Of a DNA stretch of 64,000 nucleotides, positions 52,448 to 61,030 are shown piece by piece. How positions within the stretch are numbered: position 1 is the first letter of the stretch; each line of letters opens with the position of its first letter. The translations under genes and the position numbers were made by a program. Source of the DNA: Lysobacter sp. BMK333-48F3 (GTDB lineage: Bacteria; Pseudomonadota; Gammaproteobacteria; Xanthomonadales; Xanthomonadaceae); assembly GCF_019733395.1 (NCBI RefSeq), contig NZ_JAIHOO010000001.1, positions 558,001-622,000 of the forward strand, read 5' to 3'. The notes beneath the pieces were generated by a model, which was not told where the DNA came from, searched no databases, and was given only the letters and a program-made list of their open reading frames with translations.

Positions 52448-52927
52448 ATGACCGAACTGCGCCCGCTCGCCCCCGCCGACCGCGACCTGGTCCGGCGCTT
52501 CCTCGCCCTGCGCTGGGGCAGCGCCACGGTCATGCTCGACGGCCGCGCTATCGACGCCGCGGCCCTGCCCGGCTACATCGGCCTCGACGGCAACGGCGTC
52601 GCCGCGCTGGCGACCCTGCTCGACGAAGCCGGGCACAGCGAAATCGTCACCCTCGACGCCGTGCGGCCCCAGTCCGGCCTCGGCACCGCGCTGGTCGAGC
52701 TGGCCGCGCAACGCGCCCGCGCGCTCGGCCTGGGCCGGTTGCTGGCCCGCACCACCAACGACAACCTCGACGCGCTGCGCTTCTACCAGCGCCGCGGTTT
52801 CCGCCTGCACCGGCTGGCGCCGGGAGCGATCGATCGCGAGCGCGAAGCCGACCCGGCGATCCCGCTGCTCGGCCGCCACGGCATTCCGCTGCGCGACGAG
52901 ATCAGCCTGATCCGGCCGCTGGGCTGA
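52448..52927 (+). CDS. GNAT family acetyltransferase
   Basis: 159 residues. The acetyl-CoA site region 'SGLGTALVELAAQRARALGLGRLLARTTNDNLDALRFYQRRGFRL' (about 77-118) is typical of GNAT enzymes acting on small molecules or proteins; the N-terminal substrate region is generic. There is no clear Shine-Dalgarno before the ATG at 52448. It is divergent from the sigma-kinase operon and converges with tRNA-Gln. The substrate is unknown. Confidence 0.8.
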   Translation: MTELRPLAPADRDLVRRFLALRWGSATVMLDGRAIDAAALPGYIGLDGNGVAALATLLDEAGHSEIVTLDAVRPQSGLGTALVELAAQRARALGLGRLLARTTNDNLDALRFYQRRGFRLHRLAPGAIDREREADPAIPLLGRHGIPLRDEISLIRPLG

Positions 52928-53037
52928 GGCGCGGGCCCGCCGCGGGGCTGGCGGACCTGCGATCGGAACTGCGATCGGAACTGCGGACCGGAATCCCCCG
53001 CCGTGCCGGCGCCGCGTTCAGAAAAACCTTCGGCCAA

Positions 53038-53064
53038 CAAAAAACCCGCCGTGAGGCGGGTTCT
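53038..53064 (-). terminator. Terminator downstream of tRNA-Gln (also faces the GNAT gene)
   Basis: Stem AACCCGCC/GGCGGGTT with GTGA loop. The - strand 3' side is a run of six or more T and serves tRNA-Gln; the + strand side has TTCTT. Confidence 0.88.
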
Positions 53065-53105
53065 TCGTTGCGGCTACGCTGCGCTGCGCGCGACCGGCTT
53101 TTGTT

Positions 53106-53180
53106 TGGCAGCCCCGGATGGATTCGAACCACCGAATGTCTGAGTCAGAGTCAGATGCCTTACCGCTTGGCGACGGGGCT
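53106..53180 (-). tRNA. tRNA-Gln (anticodon CTG)
   Basis: A 75-nt cloverleaf read on the - strand. The acceptor AGCCCCG pairs with CGGGGCT, discriminator G is followed by encoded CCA, and the D-arm is GCCAAGCGGTAAGGC. The anticodon stem TCTGA/TCAGA holds loop CTCTGAC (anticodon CTG, codon CAG), and the T-arm loop is TTCGAAT. A strong promoter lies 9 nt upstream and a terminator follows. Confidence 0.96.
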
Positions 53181-53189
53181 ATAAAACGG

Positions 53190-53217
53190 ATTCTAGCGCA
53201 AAAATTCGCGACTGCAA
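53190..53217 (-). promoter_or_regulatory. tRNA-Gln promoter
   Basis: On the - strand -35 TTGCAG (53212-53217), a 16-nt spacer and -10 TAGAAT (53190-53195), ending 9 nt before the tRNA 5' end. Confidence 0.75.
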
Positions 53218-53252
53218 AAGCTTGAAGCCGCGAATTCGGCAGTAATCGAAGA

Positions 53253-53645
53253 TTAGCGCTTCGAGAACTGGGTGGCGCGACGCGCCTTGTGCAGACCGAC
53301 CTTCTTACGCTCGACTTCGCGGGCGTCGCGGGTCATGAAGCCGGCCTTGCGCAGCTCGGACTTCAGGGTTTCGTCGTACTCGACCAGCGCGCGGGCGATG
53401 CCCAGGCGGATCGCACCGGCCTGGCCGGTGATGCCGCCGCCGGCGACGGTGACGGTGACGTCGAACTTGTCGGTCGACTGGGTCAGCTCGAGCGGCTGGC
53501 GCACGATCATGCGCGCGGTCTCGCGGCCGAAGAAGTCTTCGATCGAACGCTGGTTGATGGTGATCTTGCCCTCGCCCTTGCGCAGGAACACGCGAGCGGT
53601 GGAGGACTTGCGGCGGCCGGTGCCGTAGTTCTGCTGGATAGCCAT
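53253..53645 (-). CDS. rpsI: Ribosomal protein S9 (uS9)
   Basis: 130 residues, full-length S9 with '[18 protein letters not shown]' at the start, '[19 protein letters not shown]' in the middle, and the basic C-terminus ending FSKR that reaches the P-site tRNA in family structures. It is the second gene of rplM-rpsI, 15 nt after rplM. Confidence 0.98.
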   Translation of the reverse strand: MAIQQNYGTGRRKSSTARVFLRKGEGKITINQRSIEDFFGRETARMIVRQPLELTQSTDKFDVTVTVAGGGITGQAGAIRLGIARALVEYDETLKSELRKAGFMTRDAREVERKKVGLHKARRATQFSKR

Positions 53646-53660
53646 GTTCGTATCTTTACC

Positions 53661-54089
53661 TTAGATGTCCAACGGCTGCGGCTGCTGGGCGGCGTGCGGA
53701 TGCTCGGAGCCCTTGTAGACCTTGAGCTTGCGATACATGGCGCGGCCCAGCGGGTTCTTCGGCAGCATGCCCTTCACGCCGATCTCGATCACGCGCTCCG
53801 GGTGGCGCTCCAGCGCCTGGCCCAGGGTTTCGCTCTTCAGGTTGCCGATGTAACCGGTGAACCGGTGGTACATCTTGTCCTGCAGCTTGTTGCCGGTGAC
53901 CGCGATCTTCTCGGCGTTGATCACCACCAGGTAATCGCCGGTATCCACGTGCGGGGTGTAGACAGGCTTGTGCTTGCCGCGCAGGCGGCGCGCGAGTTCC
54001 GAGCACAAGCGGCCGAGCGTCTTGCCCGACGCGTCGACGACGTACCAGTCGCGCTGGACGGTCTCGTTCTTGGCGGTAAAAGTCTTCAT
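53661..54089 (-). CDS. rplM: Ribosomal protein L13 (uL13)
   Basis: 142 residues, full-length L13: N-terminal '[27 protein letters not shown]', '[31 protein letters not shown]' and '[25 protein letters not shown]'. It is the first gene of the conserved rplM-rpsI operon, with a promoter about 110 nt upstream, leaving a leader of roughly 100 nt. Confidence 0.98.
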   Translation of the reverse strand: MKTFTAKNETVQRDWYVVDASGKTLGRLCSELARRLRGKHKPVYTPHVDTGDYLVVINAEKIAVTGNKLQDKMYHRFTGYIGNLKSETLGQALERHPERVIEIGVKGMLPKNPLGRAMYRKLKVYKGSEHPHAAQQPQPLDI

Positions 54090-54198
54090 TGAGAATTCTG
54101 CTGTGGGTGACTGGTCGGGCTGATTCCGGACGCCGGCCGCGTGGCCTGGGCGGGCGGAATTTCGCCTCGCGTTGGAAAGGTGGAGCGAAAGAGGCGAG

Positions 54199-54227
54199 AT
54201 CATAGCGGTCCCGCCCCGCCGCCGCAA
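54199..54227 (-). promoter_or_regulatory. rplM-rpsI promoter
   Basis: On the - strand -35 TTGCGG (54222-54227), a 17-nt spacer and -10 TATGAT (54199-54204). It lies about 110 nt before the rplM ATG. Confidence 0.75.
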
Positions 54228-54257
54228 GTCGGCCCGGCCCGGTGCTAGCATTCGCCG

Positions 54258-55412
54258 ATGCCCGCCGCCCGCCCGCCGACCCCGGACCCGTTGCCGCTGG
54301 TCGCCCTGGCCGACCGCTGCGTGCAGTGCGGGCTGTGCCTGCCGGCCTGCCCGACCTACGGCCGCGACCGGCTCGAGGCCGAGTCCCCGCGCGGCCGGAT
54401 CGCCCTGGCGCGGGCCTTGGCCCTGGCCACCATACCCCCGACCGGGGTCGCCGACACCCACCTGGACCACTGCCTGGGCTGCCGCAGCTGCGAGGCGGTG
54501 TGTCCGGCCGGGGTCGACTACGGCGCCCTGCTGGTTGCCGCGCGCAGCCGCCAGCGCCAACGCCGGCCGCCGCCGTGGCGGCAGCGCCTGATCGAGGCTT
54601 TGGCGCGGCGGCCGCGCCTGCTCGGCGCCGCCCTGGGCCTGTATCGCCTGGCGCACCCCGCCCTGCCGGTCGCCTGGCGGCCGCTACCGCAGCCGCCGGC
54701 ACGGCCGAGGACCGCGCCCGGCGCACCTGCGCGGGTGCCCGAGGCCCGCGCCGCGGTGTTCGTGGGCTGCGTCGCAGGGGCCTACGAGCGGCCGCTGCGC
54801 GAGGCCCTGGCGCGCCTGGCGGGGGCCGCGGGCCTGGCCCTGGACACGCCCGCCGGCCAGGGCTGCTGCGGCGCCCTGCACGCCCATGCCGGCGACCCGG
54901 CCGGGGCGGCCGCGCTGGCCGCGGCCAATCGCGCCGCCTTCGCCGGCCACGCCACCGTGCTGACCCTGGCCAGCGGCTGCCACGAATCGGTGGCGCGATC
55001 GGTGGCCGGCGTCCGCGACGCGCTGGAGGTGCTGGCCGAGCGCGGCGAGCGCCTGCGCTTCCGCCCCACCGCGCAGCGCGTGGCCCTGCACCTGCCCTGC
55101 AGCCAGCGCAACCTGTCGCGTTCGGCGCCGGCGCTGCGCCGCCTGCTGGCGCGGGTGCCGCAACTGCAGGTGGTCGAACTCGACGCCGGCTACGGCTGCT
55201 GCGGCGCCTCCGGCAGCCAGATGTTGACCGACCCGGCGCGCGCCGCCGACTTCCGCGCGCCGCTGCTGGAACAGTTCGCGAGCAGCGGCGCGACGGTCTT
55301 GCTCAGCGCCAATATCGGCTGCCGCCTGCACCTGGCCGGCGGCACCGCGTTGCCGGTGCGGCATCCGCTGGAGTTTTTGGCGGAGCATCTGGACGAGGAG
55401 CGGCCGGCGTAG
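54258..55412 (+). CDS. Glycolate-oxidase iron-sulfur-subunit-like protein (GlcF/LldE family)
   Basis: 384 residues with two [4Fe-4S] motifs, [12 protein letters not shown] (22-33) and [12 protein letters not shown] (73-84), and two CCG domains ('[14 protein letters not shown]', '[11 protein letters not shown]'). This is the GlcF/LldE/HdrB-like electron-carrier layout. No glycolate or lactate dehydrogenase neighbour is present, so the partner is unknown. A TAGCAT box 6 nt before the ATG with no Shine-Dalgarno suggests a leaderless message. It is shorter and more Arg/Pro-rich in the linker than E. coli GlcF. Confidence 0.82.
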   Translation: MPAARPPTPDPLPLVALADRCVQCGLCLPACPTYGRDRLEAESPRGRIALARALALATIPPTGVADTHLDHCLGCRSCEAVCPAGVDYGALLVAARSRQRQRRPPPWRQRLIEALARRPRLLGAALGLYRLAHPALPVAWRPLPQPPARPRTAPGAPARVPEARAAVFVGCVAGAYERPLREALARLAGAAGLALDTPAGQGCCGALHAHAGDPAGAAALAAANRAAFAGHATVLTLASGCHESVARSVAGVRDALEVLAERGERLRFRPTAQRVALHLPCSQRNLSRSAPALRRLLARVPQLQVVELDAGYGCCGASGSQMLTDPARAADFRAPLLEQFASSGATVLLSANIGCRLHLAGGTALPVRHPLEFLAEHLDEERPA

Positions 55413-55766
55413 CCGCCGCTCCCGCCGCTGCCCGATCCATCCCCCGCCGCGCCCGCGAAGGCGGCTTCGCTTCACTTCGGCGTAGCCGACCACCCAGGGC
55501 CTCACCGAGGCAGGGCGCTGAAGTCTCTGGATCCCCGCTTTCGCGGGGATGACGGCTGGGGAGCGCGCGCCGAAACCTTCTCCCGCCGTCGTTCCCGTGC
55601 AGGCGGGCTCCGCCTCATTTCGGCGCGGCCACTACCCAGGACTTCACCGGAGCAGCGCTTCGAATAGCCGCTGCGCCGGAACAACCACCGGACCGCCCCC
55701 GCGCCCCGGACGATTTGTCCACCCGTCTGGCCCGCAACCCTTCCGCGCGCGCCGTAGAATCGGCCC
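55413..55766. repeat. Repeat-bearing intergenic region upstream of coq7
   Basis: 354 nt without a gene. A roughly 60-bp element (55461-55520, GCGGCTTCGCTTCACTTCGG and on) recurs in diverged form at 55603-55660. Between them lies a palindromic repeat GGATCCCCGCTTTCGCGGGG (55530-55549), a form common in Xanthomonadaceae intergenic DNA. A TAGAAT box (55755-55760) sits 6 nt before the coq7 ATG. Confidence 0.65.
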
Positions 55767-56408
55767 ATGACGACTCGCAGCCTCAGCCCCCTGGACCGCG
55801 CGCTGGCCGAAGCGCAGCGCGCCCTGGACACCGTGTTCGGCGCACCCGCGGCCGAGCGCCCCAACCCCGCCGGCAGCACCGCCGAGCTGGTGCTGGAAGC
55901 GGACGAGCGCCGCCATTCGGCCGGGCTGATGCGGATCAACCACGTCGGCGAGGTCTGCGCCCAGGCGCTGTACTGCGGCCAGGCCGCGGTCGCCCGCGAC
56001 GAGGCCACCCGCGAGCACCTGCTGCACGCCGCGCAGGAAGAAACCGATCACCTGGCCTGGTGCGCCGACCGCCTGCGCGAGCTCGACAGCCGCCCCAGCC
56101 TGCTCAACCCGCTGTGGTATGCCGGCAGCTTCGCCATCGGCGCCCTCGCCGGCCTGCGCGGCGACGGCTGGAACCTCGGCTTCGTGGTCGAGACCGAGCG
56201 CCAGGTCGAGGCCCACATCGACGAACACCTGCAATCGCTGCCCGAAGCCGACCAGCGCAGCCGGGCGATCCTGCGCACCATGAAGGCCGACGAGGCCCGC
56301 CATGCCGAGAACGCCGAAGCCGCCGGCGCGCGCATCCTGCCGATGCCGGTGCCGGCGCTGATGGCGGCGGCGTCGAAGCTGATGAAGACGGTCGCTTACA
56401 AGATCTGA
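55767..56408 (+). CDS. coq7: 2-polyprenyl-3-methyl-6-methoxy-1,4-benzoquinone monooxygenase
   Basis: 213 residues. A di-iron hydroxylase of ubiquinone synthesis; bacterial Coq7/UbiF-replacement enzymes occur in Xanthomonadaceae. Metal-ligand motifs are '[15 protein letters not shown]' (Glu near 62), 'EETDHLAWC' (EExxH, about 91-95), '[12 protein letters not shown]' and '[10 protein letters not shown]' (ExxH). A TAGAAT box 6 nt before the ATG and no Shine-Dalgarno suggest a leaderless transcript. Confidence 0.93.
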   Translation: MTTRSLSPLDRALAEAQRALDTVFGAPAAERPNPAGSTAELVLEADERRHSAGLMRINHVGEVCAQALYCGQAAVARDEATREHLLHAAQEETDHLAWCADRLRELDSRPSLLNPLWYAGSFAIGALAGLRGDGWNLGFVVETERQVEAHIDEHLQSLPEADQRSRAILRTMKADEARHAENAEAAGARILPMPVPALMAAASKLMKTVAYKI

Positions 56409-56485
56409 ACGGCCGGGATTCGGGATCGGGGATTCGGGATTGGCCTAAGCCTCGCCCCACCCGAAAGCTTCGCCCCCACCCGGAG

Positions 56486-56525
56486 CCTTCCCCCCTTTGA
56501 AAAAGGGGGGCCAGGGGGGATTTGC
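56486..56525. repeat. CCCCCCTTT-AAAGGGGGG repeat, single copy
   Basis: A C6TTTGA...AAAAG6 hairpin followed by CCAGGGGGGATTTGCT. It is the same family as the inverted pair at 60861-61015. A GGGATTCGGGAT repeat (56416-56441) lies just upstream. Confidence 0.75.
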
Positions 56526-56564
56526 TTTTCGCCCCACCTCCCCAGCCGCCGCCCCCACAAACGC

Positions 56565-56588
56565 GAAGCCCGCCTTTCGGCGGGCTTC
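56565..56588 (-). terminator. Terminator of speD
   Basis: GAAGCCCGCC/GGCGGGCTTC with loop TTTC. On the - strand it is followed by GCGTTTG. Confidence 0.75.
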
Positions 56589-56611
56589 GGCGTTGCGGCG
56601 CAGCAACCGGC

Positions 56612-57406
56612 TCAGTCGGCCAGGTTGCGGCCGTGGTAGAGCTCTTCGATCTCGCGGCGCAGGCGCGCCTCGATCTTCATCCGTTCCTTGAACGACAGGT
56701 TCTTGGCCTTTTCCTCGAACAGGTAGGTGTCGAGGTCGAACTCCTTCAGGTGCATCTTGGTGTGGAAGATGTTTTCCTGATAGACGTTCACGTCGAGCAT
56801 TTCGTAGCGCGACTTGATGTTCTTGGCCAGATAATCCTGAATCGAATTGATCTTGTGATCGATGTAGTGCTTCTTGCCCTTGATGTCGCGGGTGAAACCG
56901 CGCACCCGGTAATCCATCACCACGATGTCGGATTCGAAGCTCTCGATCAGGTAATTCAGCGCCTTCAGCGGCGAAATCACCCCGCAGGTGGCGACGTCGA
57001 TGTCGGCGCGGAAAGTCGCGATGCCGCTGTCCGGATGGGTTTCCGGATAGGTGTGCACGGTGATGTGCGACTTGTCCATGTGCGCGACCACGGCGTCGGA
57101 GATGATCTCCTTGCCGGCCGCCTTCTTGTCGATCACCGGTTCCTCGGAAATGAGGATGGTGACCGACGCGCCCTGCGGGTCGTAGTCCTGGCGGGCGATG
57201 TTGAGGATGTTCGCGCCGATGATTTCCGCCACATCCGTCAGGATCTGGGTGAGGCGGTCGGCGTTGTACGCCTCGTCGATGTATTCGATATAGCGCCTGC
57301 GCTCGTCTTCCGAGGCAGCGAAGCAGACATCGTAGATATTGAACGAGAGGGCCTTGGTGAGGTTGTTGAAACCCTGCAACCGCAGGCGCGGCAACGGCTT
57401 GACCAC
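56612..57406 (-). CDS. speD: S-adenosylmethionine decarboxylase proenzyme
   Basis: 264 residues, the E. coli-type (class 1A) enzyme providing aminopropyl groups for spermidine. The self-cleavage site that forms the pyruvoyl group is Ser113 in '[13 protein letters not shown]', followed by '[20 protein letters not shown]'. The length matches E. coli SpeD. The start is the GTG at 57406, with no Shine-Dalgarno; '[15 protein letters not shown]' immediately after is the family N-terminus. It is divergent from clp. Confidence 0.95.
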   Translation of the reverse strand: MVKPLPRLRLQGFNNLTKALSFNIYDVCFAASEDERRRYIEYIDEAYNADRLTQILTDVAEIIGANILNIARQDYDPQGASVTILISEEPVIDKKAAGKEIISDAVVAHMDKSHITVHTYPETHPDSGIATFRADIDVATCGVISPLKALNYLIESFESDIVVMDYRVRGFTRDIKGKKHYIDHKINSIQDYLAKNIKSRYEMLDVNVYQENIFHTKMHLKEFDLDTYLFEEKAKNLSFKERMKIEARLRREIEELYHGRNLAD

Positions 57407-57440
57407 TGTAGGAGGATCCGGACGGACGGCGAGGGCCGCG

Positions 57441-57469
57441 ATTATGAGGCAATTGGCCTCGGGGGGAAA
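57441..57469 (-). promoter_or_regulatory. Possible speD promoter
   Basis: On the - strand -35-like TTTCCC (57464-57469), a 17-nt spacer and -10 CATAAT (57441-57446). It lies about 35 nt before the GTG. Confidence 0.4.
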
Positions 57470-57621
57470 CGCACCGCGTTTTTGGGCGCGGTCGATTACA
57501 AAAGCGTGACCGCTTCTGCGCTTCCATCATCGCTCTCTATCGGACCGGGATTTTCAGGGGCAGGATTTGCCCCAGCGGCCGGATCGCCCTAAGCTCGGCC
57601 GACAGACGAAGCCCATTCCCA

Positions 57622-58311
57622 ATGTCCGCCAACCCGGTAGCTCCCTTGACCGCACTGCGCCGAACCAACAGCCCGTTGTTGCCTGACGGCGCAACGATCG
57701 AACGTTTCCTGGCCCACTGCCATCGCTGCCGCTACCCGTCCCGTACGGACGTGTTCCGCCCCGGCGACCCGGCCAGCACCCTCTATTACGTCGTCTCCGG
57801 CTCGGTCAGCATCATCACCGAAGAAGAGGACGGCCGCGAACTGGTCCTGGGCTATTTCGGCCAGGGCGAATTCGTGGGCGAACTCGGCCTGTTCATCGAG
57901 AGCGACCATCGCGAGGTGATCCTGCGGACCCGCAGCACCTGCGAGCTCGCCGAGATCGGCCACGAGCGCCTCTACGACCTGCTGCTGACCCGGCTGTCGC
58001 TGGACGCGCCCAAGCTGCTGTACGCGATCGGCGCGCAGATTTCCCGGCGCCTGCTCGATACCAGCCGCAAGGCCGGCCGCCTGGCCTTCCTCGACGTGAC
58101 CGACCGCATCGTGCGCGCCCTGCACGACCTGGCCAAGGAACCCGAGGCCATGAGCCACCCGCAGGGCACCCAGTTGCGCGTGTCCCGCCAGGAGCTGTCG
58201 CGTCTGGTCGGCTGCTCGCGCGAAATGGCCGGCCGCGTGCTGAAGAAGCTGCAGGCCGACGGCAAGCTCCACGCCCGCGGCAAGACCGTCGTCCTGTACG
58301 GGACCCGCTAA
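57622..58311 (+). CDS. clp: Clp, CRP-like global regulator
   Basis: 229 residues. The cNMP-binding jelly-roll (about 25-145) includes 'GQGEFVGELGLF' (about 87-98), and the C-terminal winged HTH has 'VSRQELSRLVGCSREMAGRVLKKLQADG' (about 187-214). In Xanthomonas Clp binds DNA when free of ligand and is inhibited by c-di-GMP. In Lysobacter enzymogenes it controls lytic enzymes and antibiotic production. The protease and M23 genes in this window are plausible targets (inference). It is divergent from speD and is followed after 6 nt by a GNAT gene. Confidence 0.95.
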   Translation: MSANPVAPLTALRRTNSPLLPDGATIERFLAHCHRCRYPSRTDVFRPGDPASTLYYVVSGSVSIITEEEDGRELVLGYFGQGEFVGELGLFIESDHREVILRTRSTCELAEIGHERLYDLLLTRLSLDAPKLLYAIGAQISRRLLDTSRKAGRLAFLDVTDRIVRALHDLAKEPEAMSHPQGTQLRVSRQELSRLVGCSREMAGRVLKKLQADGKLHARGKTVVLYGTR

Positions 58312-58317
58312 GTCCCG

Positions 58318-58779
58318 ATGGGACGAGTCGCATCGTCCGCCGAGACCGCACCCCGGGTGCGGCTCGCGGAACTGGGCGACGCCAGCGACGTGGCCGAGCT
58401 GCTGAGCCAGCTCGGCTACCCCTGCACCCGCGACGAAGCAGCCGAGCGCATCGCCGTGCTGCGCGAAGACCCGCGCCATTACCTCCTGCTGGCCGAGCTC
58501 GACGGCCACGCCTGCGGCCTGATCGCCAGCCACACCCGCTATTCGCTGACCCACGGCGCCGACCTGACCCGGATCACCGCGCTGGTGGTGGCCCGCTCCT
58601 GCTATCGCCAGGGCATCGGCCGGCTGCTGCTGCGCGAGGTCGAGCGCCGCGCCCGCCGCGACGGGGTCAGCCGGATCGAAGTGACCAGCAACAGCGGCCG
58701 CCTGGAGGCCCACGAGTTCTACCGCCGTTGCGGCTATGCCGACGGCTCGGTGAAGTTCGTCAAAACCCTCGGCGATTGA
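58318..58779 (+). CDS. GNAT family acetyltransferase downstream of clp
   Basis: 153 residues. The GNAT core is 'DLTRITALVVARSCYRQGIGRLLLREVERRARRDGVSRIEVTSN' (about 80-123), ending 'EAHEFYRRCGYADGSVKFVKTL', the aminoglycoside-type small GNAT form. It is 6 nt after clp and likely co-transcribed. The substrate is unknown. Confidence 0.85.
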   Translation: MGRVASSAETAPRVRLAELGDASDVAELLSQLGYPCTRDEAAERIAVLREDPRHYLLLAELDGHACGLIASHTRYSLTHGADLTRITALVVARSCYRQGIGRLLLREVERRARRDGVSRIEVTSNSGRLEAHEFYRRCGYADGSVKFVKTLGD

Positions 58780-58939
58780 CCGGCGATAGATGGCGTTTAT
58801 CGAAACGCCCCCAGCCCCGCTCCAAATCCCGCGGATCGACCGATCCGGCAAAGCCCGTCCGCACCGTCTCGAAAGCTGAACAGGCTTTCCGCGCCCGTCA
58901 TGCGCGCGCCGGCGCGGTCGATTTCTTGTTAAGTCCGGC

Positions 58940-59686
58940 TCAGATCTGCACCGGGCCGGCCGGATCGCCGGCGCGGTCGGGGCAGCCCCAATTGAGGATC
59001 GGCGTGCCCGGCGGCAACACCCGGCGGAACATCTCGACCCGTCCGGCCTTGGGGTTGACCACCACCGGCGCGCGCGCCGCCTTCAGCAACGGCAGGTCGG
59101 CGCTGCTGTCGGAGTAAGCGATCTCGACCGGGGCGTCGAAACCGACCTCGCGCAGCATGGTCATCTTCATTTCCGAATGGCAGTGGCGGCGCGCGGCCAG
59201 CGCGCCCAGGCGCGGGCCGACCAGGGTCCCGACCACCGGCACGTCCTCGTGGGCGACGAAGGCCAGGATCGCCCGCGCCAGCTCCGGCGGTGCGCCGGTC
59301 GCGACCACCACCCGGTCGCCCTGCACCCGGTGCCGGTGCAGCACGTCCAGGGCGATCGGCAGCAACCGCGCGCGGATCTGCTCGGTGTGCAGGGCCACGT
59401 AGCGGTCGATCATCGCGTCCAGGCTGCGCACCCGGCTCAGGCCGACCGTGCCGATCCAGACGAAGGCGGAAATGCCGCGCCGCCGGGTCGGCAGCCAGGC
59501 CACCATCGGCCCGGCCACCGGCGCGATCAGCAGCGCCAGCAGCATCCGCCACCACGAGCGCTTGATCAGCCAGGCGAACAGGTGACTGCCGGAATCGCCG
59601 TCGTAGAGGGTGTGGTCGAAGTCGAACACCACCAGCGGCGCGCCCTCGCGCACCGGCGGAAAGTGCGCGGGCCGGACCGCGCTCAC
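58940..59686 (-). CDS. HAD-IB family phosphatase with membrane segment
   Basis: 248 residues. HAD motif [12 protein letters not shown] (about 21-31) has two aspartates. A hydrophobic segment (about 48-68) suggests membrane contact, and later motifs are '[11 protein letters not shown]' (motif II) and '[12 protein letters not shown]' (motif IV). It belongs to the PSPase-like HAD-IB group, not clearly SerB. Start GTG 59686 overlaps the trpC stop as GTGA, so it is coupled to the trp genes. Its role there is unknown. Confidence 0.82.
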   Translation of the reverse strand: MSAVRPAHFPPVREGAPLVVFDFDHTLYDGDSGSHLFAWLIKRSWWRMLLALLIAPVAGPMVAWLPTRRRGISAFVWIGTVGLSRVRSLDAMIDRYVALHTEQIRARLLPIALDVLHRHRVQGDRVVVATGAPPELARAILAFVAHEDVPVVGTLVGPRLGALAARRHCHSEMKMTMLREVGFDAPVEIAYSDSSADLPLLKAARAPVVVNPKAGRVEMFRRVLPPGTPILNWGCPDRAGDPAGPVQI

Positions 59687-60477
59687 GCCGCGAACAGCCG
59701 CTGCAGCGCCGCGCCCGGGTCGCGTTCGCGCATGAAGCTTTCGCCGACCAGGAACGTCTCGATGCCGGCCGCGCGCATGCGCGCGACGTCGGCCGGGGTG
59801 GCGATGCCGCTTTCGGTGACCAGGGTGCGGTCCGGCGGCACCGCGCTGCGCAATTCCAGGCTGGTGTCGAGCGAGACCTGGAAGGTGCGCAGGTTGCGGT
59901 TGTTGACCCCGATCAGCTCGCAATCGGTCTGCAGCGCGCGTTCGAGCTCGTCGATGTCGTGCACTTCCACCAGCACGTCCATGCCCAGCTCCATCGCCAG
60001 CCCGGCCATCTCGATCATCGGCCCGTCCTCGAGCGCGGCGACGATCAGCAGGATCGCGTCGGCGCCGATCAGCCGCGCCTCGTAGATCTGGTAAGGATCG
60101 ACGGTGAAATCCTTGCGCAGCACCGGCAGCGCGCAGGCTTCGCGCGCCTCGCCGAGGTAGGCGTTGCTGCCCTGGAAGAAATCGACGTCGGTCAGCACCG
60201 ACAGGCAGGCCGCGCCGCCGGCCTCGTAGCTGCGGGCGATCTGCGCAGGCTTGAAGTCGGCGCGGATCAGGCCCTTGGACGGGCTGGCCTTCTTGACCTC
60301 GGCGATCACCGCGGCCGCGCCTTCGGCGTGCTTGCGCTTGATCGCATCGACGAAGCCGCGGGTCGGCAGCTGCATCGCCTGCGCGCGCGCGCGCACGTCG
60401 ACCAGCGGACGCACCCGGCTGCGCTGTTCGATCTCTTCGCGCTTGCGCGCCAGGATGGTGTTGAGGATGTCGCTCAT
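59683..60477 (-). CDS. trpC: Indole-3-glycerol-phosphate synthase
   Basis: 264 residues, monofunctional TIM-barrel TrpC without a fused TrpF. The signature '[19 protein letters not shown]' (about 56-74) includes the catalytic Lys, and '[13 protein letters not shown]', '[12 protein letters not shown]', '[10 protein letters not shown]'-like strands and 'VNNRNLRTF' follow. It overlaps the ABM gene upstream (ATGA) and the HAD gene downstream (GTGA). Confidence 0.96.
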   Translation of the reverse strand: MSDILNTILARKREEIEQRSRVRPLVDVRARAQAMQLPTRGFVDAIKRKHAEGAAAVIAEVKKASPSKGLIRADFKPAQIARSYEAGGAACLSVLTDVDFFQGSNAYLGEAREACALPVLRKDFTVDPYQIYEARLIGADAILLIVAALEDGPMIEMAGLAMELGMDVLVEVHDIDELERALQTDCELIGVNNRNLRTFQVSLDTSLELRSAVPPDRTLVTESGIATPADVARMRAAGIETFLVGESFMRERDPGAALQRLFAA

Positions 60478-60815
60478 GCCCTGCTCTTGCTCCCGTACGC
60501 GCGCTCGACCTTGGCCACGCGCAATTCGAAATGGTCGTACCAATGCTCGCGCCCGTAGGCGCGGGTGGCGGCGTGCTCGGCCTGGCGCTTCCAGGCCGCG
60601 ATGGCCGCCTCGTCGGCCCAATAGCTTACGGTGATGCCGTAGCCGTCGTCGCCGCGCACCGACTCGACGCCGAGGAAGCCCGGCTGCTGCGCGGCCAGTT
60701 CGACCATGCGCTGCGCGGCCTGGCCGTAGCCGGGGTCGTCCTCGCCGTTGCGTTGCGAGCTGAAGATCACCGCGTAGTACGGCGGGCTGGGCAGTTTGGC
60801 GAAGCTGGCGCTCAT
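60474..60815 (-). CDS. Antibiotic biosynthesis monooxygenase (ABM) domain protein
   Basis: 113 residues. The dimeric alpha/beta barrel ABM domain is recognisable by '[11 protein letters not shown]', '[40 protein letters not shown]' and '[14 protein letters not shown]'. Members include heme-degrading and quinol monooxygenases and many unassigned proteins. It is coupled by ATGA to trpC. A 155-bp repeat element separates it from trpD. Confidence 0.85.
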   Translation of the reverse strand: MSASFAKLPSPPYYAVIFSSQRNGEDDPGYGQAAQRMVELAAQQPGFLGVESVRGDDGYGITVSYWADEAAIAAWKRQAEHAATRAYGREHWYDHFELRVAKVERAYGSKSRA

Positions 60816-60860
60816 GCTGGCTCCTGGGGGTTCAGGGGTAAAGCGAAGGCAAGGGCAAGG

Positions 60861-61015
60861 GCAAATCCCCCCTGCCCCCCTTTGCAAAGGGGGGAACGGC
60901 AAAGGCGGCGACTTGAGCGAGACGGCGCTTGCGCGATGCGGCGCTTGCGCGACTCGTCCCCCGTTGCGACGCAACGGTTCCCCCCTTTGCAAAAGGGGGG
61001 TTAGGGGGGATTTGC
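60861..61015. repeat. Inverted pair of CCCCCCTTT-AAAGGGGGG repeats inside the trp operon
   Basis: Copy A (60861-60897, GCAAATCCCCCCTGCCCCCC start) and copy B (60976-61015, in reverse orientation) bracket about 80 bp. Each copy contains its own C6TTTGC.AAAG6 hairpin. The pair lies between trpD and the ABM gene. A third, single copy is at 56486-56525. Confidence 0.8.
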
Positions 61016-61030
61016 TCTGGCCGACCGCCA

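Noticed and set aside
57405..57416. Strong Shine-Dalgarno-like AGGAGGAT on the + strand at the speD start
   Set aside because: No ATG or GTG lies at a proper distance with a coding frame. The + strand gene there, clp, starts 200 nt later.
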